A DNA stretch of 64,000 bases from Favolaschia claudopus (Eukaryota > Basidiomycota > Agaricomycetes > Agaricales > Mycenaceae), in assembly GCA_037176885.1 (NCBI GenBank), contig JAWWNJ010000075.1, forward strand, positions 930,001 through 994,000, read 5' to 3'. The notes beneath the pieces are model-generated. The model was given only the letters and a program-made list of their open reading frames with translations, was not told where the DNA came from and made no database searches. Positions 56,748 to 64,000 of this stretch are shown here, in pieces. A program made the translations under genes and the position numbers. How positions within the stretch are numbered: position 1 is the first letter of the stretch; each line of letters starts with the position of its first letter.

Positions 56748-57790
56748 TGGCTGACACAGCCAAGAGCCAAATTGCTCCGCTGCAGTTGGTGAGACCAGTG
56801 ATGCTGGCAAAAATGCAGAAGCATACCTTTCCGAGCGTCCAATTCCATCTGTTCTTTGGGATCTCGAGGAGCGCACCCTGTCCTCCCTGTCCCCCATCTT
56901 GAATACTGCCCAGCTCTCCGCTCATCTCATACCTCCCCCTCCTGCCCGCCCTAATACTCATATCTCCTTTCCTGTCGCACCCAGCTCCGGTCCTCGGGTT
57001 ACTAGTTCCCTTAATCCCACTATGCTCTCTTACTTACTTCGGGATTATCCCGACCCCTCCTTCGTACAACATCTATCTAATATCTGTACCTACGGTGCGT
57101 CAATTGGATATACTGGTCCCCGAGTGGGTCGTGCATTTTCTAGAAATCTGCCTGCTACGCCGTCCGAGCACACTGTAACCGCTGCAGATATTCTAGCAAA
57201 TCTTTCTTTGGGTGAGCTTCGCCGTGTCGACTCCCTTCCTATTCATGAGCAGCGCCGGGTCGTTTACTCACCGGTGGCCACTGTCCCCAAAGCAGATGGT
57301 GGGTGGCGCACCGTCCACCACCTCTCCTATCTTCGTGGCTCCTCGATTAACGACAGCATCTCTTCGGAGGCAGTAACACTCTCTTACACCTCCCTTGACA
57401 CTTTTTTTGATCGTCTTCGCCAGCTTGGTCCTGGTGCTCTCCTCTGGAAGATCGACCTCCGACGTGCATTCCGCCACATCGTCGTATGCCCGGATGACGC
57501 TCTGTTGTACGGCTTCTATTTCGACGGTGTCGGTTACATTAACCTGCGCCTACCGTTTGGGTCTCGTTCATCCCCCTTCACTTTCAACTTGTTTGCAGAG
57601 GCTTTGCACTGGATCTCAGAGCGCTTAGGCGCACCTCTTGACCACTTCCTCGACGACTTCTTCGGTGCTCGGGCAGCCGGCGAACACGACCTTGCAGAGC
57701 ACGACCGTGCAATCTTTCGTGCAGTCTGTGACGCAACCGGTTTCACCACGCATCCGGTGGGGAAGGTAGGGAAGCATCTATTCGGGGTGT
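56748..57790 (+). pseudogene. DIRS-like retrotransposon reverse transcriptase
   Basis: The frame is open from about 56,748. After a Pro-rich lead it reads YSPVATVPKADGGWRTVHHL (RT fingers), LWKIDLRRAFRHIVVCPDD (motif A Asp), INLRLPFGSRSSPFTFNLFA (motif B) and LDHFLDDFFGA (motif C, FLDD in place of YxDD). FLDD and linkage to RNase H and a tyrosine recombinase fit DIRS elements. Near 57,760 (GGTGGGGAAGG) the frame shifts by one into SIRGVILGIEIDTIAFTVAL. No methyltransferase-like or gag segment was recognised upstream. Confidence 0.85.
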
Positions 57791-58590
57791 TATTCTGGGG
57801 ATTGAGATTGACACCATTGCTTTTACTGTCGCTCTCCCCACAGACAAGCTGCAGCGGACTGTGGCTACTCTGCACTCCCTCCTATCTGGAGCTTCGGCTA
57901 CCCCTACAGAGCTCCAGTCCGTTGCTGGCCTTCTGCAGTTTGCGACGAAAGTCCTGCCTGCAGGTCGTGCTTTCATCCGTCGGGTGTATGACGCTCTGTG
58001 CCATTTCCCTCCATTCGGCCGGCGCCGCATCCCGAGAGGTGCACGCCGTGATTTGGAATGGTGGGCTCGTTTTCTTCCGACTTGGAACGGTATCCAGTCA
58101 TTACATCCTTACCGCCCGGGAGTGGTTATCTTTACTGACGCTAGTGGGTCCTCCTCGAAAGGAGTTGGCGGTCACCTCGGGCCCCGGGAGGCTCCTGTCG
58201 ACTTTTTTGCTACACGAGTACCCAGGCGGCACCGGGGAAAGTCTATTCTCTTCAAGGAGTTGTGGGCCGTGCTCCACGCTCTTCGTATTTGGGCATCTCC
58301 GTCCTGGGCCGGGTCCCAGGTCTTGCTTCGGGTTGATAACACGGGCGGCGTGTCTGGCTTGAATGGCGGTTCGCTTCGGGAGGTCCCTGCGCAAGCACTG
58401 TTAAGGGAGATTTTTCTTCTAGCTCTCTCTTTTGGCTTCTCCATTTCTTGCGTATGGGTTTCTTCCGAGCAGAACTACATTGCTGACACACTCTCTCGTT
58501 TTGACATGCTCCGCCTTCGACCTTTGCTTCCTCAATTCTTCGCCTCCCAGCACACTCCCTTCCCCCACCTCCCCCCGGATGGCCTGCTCG
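57791..58590 (+). pseudogene. DIRS-like RNase H domain
   Basis: It continues the RT in the next frame: DKLQRTVATLHSLLSGASAT, then VVIFTDASGSSSKGVGGHL (first Asp), FKELWAVLHALRIW (Glu), QVLLRVDNTGGVSG (second Asp) and SEQNYIADTLSRF (last Asp). All four active-site acids are kept. The open frame runs on to 58,841 but the real domain ends near 58,530. It normally degrades template RNA during reverse transcription. Confidence 0.85.
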
Positions 58591-58593
58591 GGT

Positions 58594-59479
58594 CAACCAG
58601 CCTCCACTTGTCGCCTACTTCCTCGGGCACGGCCTCGCTGCATCCACCTGGGGCGTCAATCAGACAGCGTGCAACTCCTTTGAGTCATTCTGCATGCGTA
58701 CCTATGGTGCGAACGGCGCCTCTCCTTACCCCGCCTCGGAGCCCCGTCTTCTCGAATGGGCAGCAGCTCTTCCCCCGGGGTGTAGTGCAAAAACAATCAA
58801 GCGCTATGTTGGTGGCCACAAGTCCTTCCATACCGACCTAGGGTATGACTCCACCCCCTTTGAATCACGCGTTCTAGAGCGTGTAATTCGTGGTATTCGC
58901 CGGGTCTACGGGGACGCGGAGCGCAAGGAGCGACTTCCTATCACGCAGCCCGTCCACGCTCAAATCATTGCCTCCCTCTCCAACCCAATCTCCCTTCCCC
59001 GGGGCATTTCTCGTGAGCTAGCCGAGACACTCCGAGTTGCCTATGCCCTGGCCTTCGCGGGTTTTCTTCGCTGTGGCGAGATTACCTACGACTCTTTTGA
59101 GGGCGCCTTCAACCTCAAGCGCCGTGACGTCAGGATCCAGAACGACGAGTACCTCACTGTTGACCTTTCGGCGTCCAAAACCGACCCCTTCCGCTCTGGG
59201 GTGCGCATTACGATAGCGAAGACTGGCTTGTCCACCCGTGCCTACACCCTCCTCCGTGCCCACCTCAATGAACCAGGCAAGCCTGATGACCCTTTATTTG
59301 TCGGCCGCCGTACTCGCGATAATTCAGGCTATGGAGCTTTCTCCCGGAAACTCTTCATTGACTGTTTGAAGGCTTGCCTCACTCATGTTGGCATTTCGTC
59401 ATCGGGCTACTCAGGCCATAGCTTTCGTCGTGGTGCTGCCACTTGGGCTCGCCTCATCGGTCTCTCTAGTCTCTTATAA
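58594..59479 (+). pseudogene. DIRS-like tyrosine recombinase, lacking catalytic Tyr
   Basis: A third frame reads PPLVAYFLGHGLAASTWGVN and SAKTIKRYVGGHKSFHTDLG (core-binding helices). The catalytic domain follows: GFLRCGEIT (Arg I), LSASKTDPFRSG (Lys), then SGYSGHSFRRGAATWARLIG (HxxR). The frame then stops as GLSSLL at 59479, before the GRW...Y segment that should carry the nucleophilic tyrosine. The element is thus 3'-truncated and cannot integrate by itself. DIRS elements use this enzyme instead of an integrase. The DUF6589 gene starts 246 bases downstream. Confidence 0.85.
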
Positions 59480-59724
59480 ACAGACATTAGAATACAGAAC
59501 TCCTCGTACCTGCGGTGTATTATAATAGTCTGTCACTTCGAGCGGATCAGTGATGGGAGGGTCGATTTATTATATAATCTTACGCACGTGCAATCATTTT
59601 CGCGTCTTGTCACAGCGTGTGACATCGGACTTCTACTCGCTTTCGACGTGTCTGCTCTTGCCACGTCACCTAAATCTACCCTCTACACGCGTCAATACCA
59701 TTCTAGCAGCCACTCAAAGACTTT

Positions 59725-62700
59725 ATGGAATCTTCTCCCGACGAAAACCGGCCAAAACGTGCCTACCGACGCCTTCCGCAGCTAACAATCCCGACAATTC
59801 CTTCATATGACCCAGATTCGGCTTCGAGCTCTGTGTCACCGACGACATCATTCACCCCCTCATCAGCTACTTCTAGCACTCAACCGAGCCTGCGGAATCC
59901 CAAGCGGACAAAATGGCAGAAGGTTAATGATGTTCTGTCAAAATACGGATTCCGTTCTCTGGGAGACTTTTTAGAAACCCTGTTCTACTGTCACGCAGGA
60001 AACGAAGAAGACCCTCGAACCCCCAAACATATTGCAGCAGTAACTAGTTTTCTCCAGGGGTCTTCCAACGTGAAAATGGCCCATATAATCCAGCTCATCT
60101 ACTCCCATCCACAAAGTCGAGCGAACTACAAATATCCAGACCAAGTGGACGCCGCATTCTCCTCAGAAATTCCTCTTGATGATATTACATTCGCTCGTCC
60201 GTGCCTGAATGCGTGGGCTGTTCGAGTCGTTGGCGATGAACTTCATCGTCGCGTAGGACGTCTGGCGGAGAAGAAGCATGATCTTGAGCAACAGCGGCAT
60301 ATACGTGCAACGACCAACGGACGGAAAGAGGGAGTTCGAACTATGACTTGGGACGACACCCACTTCACCATGCAGGATCTCGCTGCTCGCTACCGTGCCG
60401 CAGACCCTCTGTTGTGGTATATCACCGAATGTTGTTGCGCTCCTCGTGTGAAAGGGAAGATTGTCGTCCGCGAGCGACGGCCGCACCCACCCGTAAGCGC
60501 TCGAGTTTTGGAATGATCACTACTAATATTAGCATTGTTTCCTTCTCTAGATTCAGGTGGCGGCAATTAGCTCCTTCATAGTCAGTCGCAATTCTTACGC
60601 TGCCGGCGAGCTCGCGCTCCCTCTTTCTATCTGGCATTTTTCTTGCGGCTCCCATGTCGATGTGAAGCGCGTGTACTGCCGTTTAGCCAATATAACCAGC
60701 ACCAGCACCACTCACAAAGCCCTAAACTCTATGTCGGCAGCCGATATGGTGTCTTTACAACATAAAACTCAAGCTGCAACGGAACGCGGCGAATCCGCCT
60801 CAGGCAAGATTGTCGATAATATCCAATACCACGATGTCATTCACGAACATGGGCTGGGACGCGAGAACACCATGAAGGTCGGCACTGCATGCACCACCTT
60901 CGAGTTCTTTGATCCTCAGCCCGGTGCGTTTGATGCCCAAGATCATGTGGACCGCGTTTGCAGGCAGGATCGACAAAAGATGACGACCGACAGCATTTAC
61001 CACAGCATTGACTGGAAACATAATGGAGGTGTTACAGATCTACACACTGTGCGTGTCCTGGCAGATTTCTCCCCCCATCTTTCGCATCTCCGTCCCGAAA
61101 TCTCCACTCGCTTCCGGACCACTTACGCAAAATATCGCATCCCGGTCCACAAAACAATTCTCCAACCTCTCGGTACGAATGCGGAACGTGAAACGACTAC
61201 TCAAGGGATGCAGCAGGCATTATTAGATTTCGACCAACAGATGGGAATTGAGCCGGAGAAATCTGATAATATCCTGCGATGGGTCAGAGGAGACGGCGCT
61301 TCGCATGCTACGATAATGGGACTCAAAAAATACGTCTCGACGTCGCTCAACATTTATGATTCTTGCCGCAATATTATCAGCACACCCGAGACATGGCATA
61401 CAAAGGCTACAGATCTAAATGCATGCGCAAGCAACCACTATGGATCCGCCGCATCCAAAGACCCCTCATCCCTCTCCCGCAGTTCCAACGCTGCAAATAT
61501 GAAGCGCCCCACCAACTTGAAAAAATGCGACTTCTACCCCACAAGTCGAAGTATGACACTGATTTGGGAGGCACAGATCCTCGACTGTTGGCGGTATGTT
61601 GAGATTGGACGTTCAATGCGATTTTCACGCACTGATGATTTCTAGTGTCATTCTTGGAGTCGATGATGTATACGAACATTTTGAACGACTGGCTCAAACC
61701 AACAGCCTGCCAACTCTCGATGAACTTCTCATTAAAGCCTCGACTCTGCGTCGGTGCTACGCTTCACAAACCGCATACAATGAGTCTCTGTCCAAGAGCG
61801 AATACGACGCCGCCAAGGCCGAAGACCGAGCACCCCGTGGTTCAACATTGGCGCCATCATCCTCTGACCCCGATCCGTCTCCGCCTGCTCCTCCTACAGA
61901 AGGTGATGCTGACGCCGATATGCCTGCGGATGGCGATGAAGAATCACATCACACACCAGAAGCGCAAATGCAGGCGGAAAGTCAGACTTCTCCTCTTCCG
62001 AACAAAAATGAACCAAAGACGCATGTCGAAGAAATAAATTTTGACGGTGACCGTGTGCTCAGTAACTCCATCCTGTTCATCATGGAGTTCGGATGGTGGG
62101 TCGAGCTGAATTATGCGATACCTGAAGGCGATGTCGGACGGGTACTTGAAATCCTGAAGGTTGTTGTTCCAGTTCCGACTTCAAAGTTTTCGTTGACTGT
62201 CGGTGCGATAGATCTTCATTTTCACGTTTGCGGGCACAACACATCAAAATTATATGCGATATATGCTCGATCTGTACGCCTTGCTCGAATTCGAGTGCTC
62301 GCCTGCTCTCAAGAACACGCTTCTCAATAACTATTTGCTGAACCTGCGCGGCGAAGTTGGTACTTTTGTTGAGGGGGACCTCGTTCAAGAGTGGAACATA
62401 AAATGGCTAACTGGAATGATAAAACGGAAGGGAGGCGAGTTTGACGAACCATTTTACAGAAACACGATTGCACCCAACGTTCTCCACTTCATCAAAATCA
62501 AAGAGGACATGGAATCAGCTTTCGAACTCACGCGGCGAAGCAAATCACATACCTCCCCCCACCTGCGAGACGAGACTCAAATGCTCCTAAAACTGTACAA
62601 GGAGGATCAGTTGCACTCCTTCCACAGTGGACGCAGTGTGGGTCACGCTGCGGTGAATCGTTTCGAGCGCGGATACGAGGCGTTGCAAGGTGGAAAGTTA

Positions 62701-63225
62701 GGGGATTATCTGGAGCGGAGCGGTAAATATGCGAGGCTCTTGACAGCAGCTGAACAACTGCGGAGTCTTCAGCGTGCTTGCCTAACGACTGAAGAACAGA
62801 ATTCCAACGACGTGAATCAGCCGCCCCAGCCAGAATATCCGCACGAAAAGGAACAGCCCAGAGCATCCTCACCACCTTTGTCCTCACCCTCCAGTCGCTC
62901 TACCTCGTCGCTCTCAGGACACCCCTCCGATTCAAGCCAATCATCCAAGTCTTCCCGTTCAGCTTCCAGTGCATCGGAGGGTGCCGGGAATCCAGACGAC
63001 TTATATCCTGAGAACATCGACGGAGATGATCCAAGCGATGAGGAGCTTAAGAGTGGTTCGGATTTGACGGTTACACTTGATGGGGAGACAGGAAGAATGA
63101 GCGCAGAATGGTATGAAGAAGAAGAGTTTGAAGAGGTGCTTCGTAAATTGGGGGACGACGATGAGATATCGGAAGAGGAAGAAGATCCCGAGGTACCTCA
63201 GGATGATGTCGATTACGAGGACTAG
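59725..63225 (+). CDS. DUF6589 family protein, four exons, intact
   Basis: Exons 59725-60492, 60551-61593, 61646-62159 and 62212-63225 join through GT-AG introns of 52-58 bases to give 1,112 residues without a stop. Splicing restores conserved text such as CWRVILGVDD and EILKIFIFTFAG. Family blocks are KWQKVNDVLSKYGFRSLGDF (about 70-90), GLGRENTMKVGTACT (about 357), QPGAFDAQDHVDRV, LQPLGTNAERETTTQGM (about 460), RGDGASHATIMGLKKY (about 502), SRSSNAANMKRPTNLKKCDF (about 566) and GDRVLSNSILFIMEFGWWVE, SHTSPHLRDETQMLLKLYKE near the C-terminus, then a long Ser/Asp/Glu tail. Function is unknown. The family is multicopy in Agaricomycetes and probably transposon-linked. TATATAATC near 59,570 could be a promoter. 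Confidence 0.85.
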
Positions 63226-63291
63226 AGCAGAGAGCAGTACATGTATATCAGAGCTACATCAGAATAACCATTTCAGTACGCTCAAATGCAT

Positions 63292-63297
63292 AATAAA
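63292..63297 (+). promoter_or_regulatory. Candidate poly(A) signal of the DUF6589 gene
   Basis: AATAAA lies 67 bases after the stop codon, in the roughly 100-base gap between two convergent genes. Confidence 0.4.
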
Positions 63298-63324
63298 ACA
63301 AAACTCGAAAAACTCAAAGTAATT

Positions 63325-64000
63325 TTACCCTCCTCTAGCCCTGCGACGATCCGAAGTCGTACGATACGCAGGACCAAATCCTGCTGCAATCGTCGCCAAG
63401 GTTTGCTTCTCTTTCGCAACATTCGCCTGCGACTTCGTTTTTGAACTCTTCTTACCGCGCGACGATTCCTTCCTTCCGCTCGACAACTTTGTGCGGTTAG
63501 TGACCTCCTTCAGAACGCCACCTGAACCCGTTTTGGTGCGTTTTGCAGGCGGTGGGATGGGGGAAGAACGCCGGTCGTCATCGACGTCGCTGTGCTCTGA
63601 TTCTTCAACATTATCATCCACCTCCGACATCTCCGAGTCCTGCAATGCCTTCTTCGACAGCCGAGTAGCCCGCTGCTTCGCATTCTTCTCCACCCGAGCA
63701 GCCTCACGATCCGACCGAATTGTTGCCTGTAACTCGACGACAAGATCATACAGCGAGCCGGCGTATGTTGAGGCAAAATTCCACGACGTCAGGAGAGCGC
63801 GAAGGGCGAACAGCGAATCTAGCGCCAGTAACTTCCCGGCCAGATGCTCACGCATAGAAGACGGAAAGTAGGACGATTTGGGACGATGATGATTGTCTGG
63901 GTGGTATTGTTCCGTACGACGAACGTCCTCGGCGAACTTTTCCAGAGCCAACATGACAGGATCGCGCTCCTTTCTCGTCAATTTGAGCTTTTTCTCCTCC
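63325..64000 (-). CDS. Partial gene, C-terminal part of unrecognised protein
   Basis: The frame is open from the right window edge (EEKKLKLTRKERDPVMLALE) to a stop at 63325, so only about 225 C-terminal residues are seen. The visible part has a helical block (EHLAGKLLALDSLFALRALL, YAGSLYDLVVELQATI), then a basic/acidic low-complexity region (SKKALQDSEMSEVDDNVEES) and a Lys/Ser-rich tail ending in a likely nuclear-localising stretch. I do not recognise it for certain. The layout is reminiscent of tails of RecQ-like helicases multicopied in Agaricomycetes, but this is weak. It converges on the DUF6589 gene. Confidence 0.6.
   Translation of the reverse strand, partial: EEKKLKLTRKERDPVMLALEKFAEDVRRTEQYHPDNHHRPKSSYFPSSMREHLAGKLLALDSLFALRALLTSWNFASTYAGSLYDLVVELQATIRSDREAARVEKNAKQRATRLSKKALQDSEMSEVDDNVEESEHSDVDDDRRSSPIPPPAKRTKTGSGGVLKEVTNRTKLSSGRKESSRGKKSSKTKSQANVAKEKQTLATIAAGFGPAYRTTSDRRRARGG

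Noticed and set aside
58594..59479. Crypton or Starship captain
   Set aside because: The recombinase directly follows RT and RNase H domains, which is the DIRS layout. Cryptons and Starships lack an RT.

Overview
The window is nuclear DNA of a filamentous fungus, most likely an Agaricomycete (Basidiomycota). This rests on short GT-AG introns of about 45-65 bases, protein families I associate with Agaricomycetes (DUF6589, a BTB family with a C-terminal Cys/Trp-rich signature, a PD-(D/E)XK-like family), and the mix of elements: Tad1-like LINEs, DIRS, Ty1/copia, pogo, PIF/Harbinger, MULE-like, hAT and CACTA-like. Nothing looks bacterial: there are no operons, Shine-Dalgarno sites or CRISPR arrays. 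It reads as a repeat-rich transposon graveyard holding a few real genes.

Layout. 1-1.5 kb: C-terminal end of a LINE polymerase (minus strand) split by a 642-bp foldback MITE. 3.0-4.0 kb: PIF/Harbinger transposase with frameshifts. 5.5-6.7 kb: four-exon BTB-type gene with one frameshift. 7.0-9.7 kb: tRNA-like segments inside a cluster of GTTTAAAC palindromes. 9.84-10.11 kb: AT-rich mitochondrial insert with a GIY-YIG fragment. 10.2-12.4 kb: six-exon pogo-like transposase carrying a 440-bp TIR element. 13.6-16.0 kb: no recognisable gene. 16.2-16.6 and 22.97-23.35 kb: inverted copies of one repeat. 17.27-18.16 kb: intact three-exon PD-(D/E)XK-like gene. 18.8-27.4 kb: several MITEs, LINE and copia remnants, and a CACTA-like element. 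28.9-31.2 kb: hypothetical gene convergent with a MULE-like fragment. 35.5-36.8 kb: unrecognised broken coding region. 38.2 kb: hAT MITE with 8-bp target duplications. 41.2-43.1 kb: MITE and LINE polymerase tail. 43.7-45.4 kb: GC-rich repeat family, telomere-like tract and a MITE. 47.0-49.4 kb: nested transposon complex, with a second copy at 51.8 kb preserving an empty site. 54.8-56.4 kb: broken Agaricomycete-type hypothetical gene. 56.7-59.5 kb: DIRS-like element (RT, RNase H, tyrosine recombinase) cut off before its catalytic tyrosine. 59.7-63.2 kb: intact four-exon DUF6589 gene, convergent with a partial gene running off the right edge.

The clearest intact genes are the DUF6589 gene and the PD-(D/E)XK-like gene. 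The clearest results are insertion events that can be polarised from the sequence alone: a MITE in a LINE frame, a MITE in a pogo exon, and a MITE plus an ORF1-only LINE retroposon in one long-TIR element. Removing the insert plus one target copy restores the frame or the inverted repeat, and in one case matches a natural empty site. I found no convincing new multi-gene system. The best candidates for undescribed biology are the foldback and palindrome-rich non-autonomous families and the GTTTAAAC/tRNA-like repeat.
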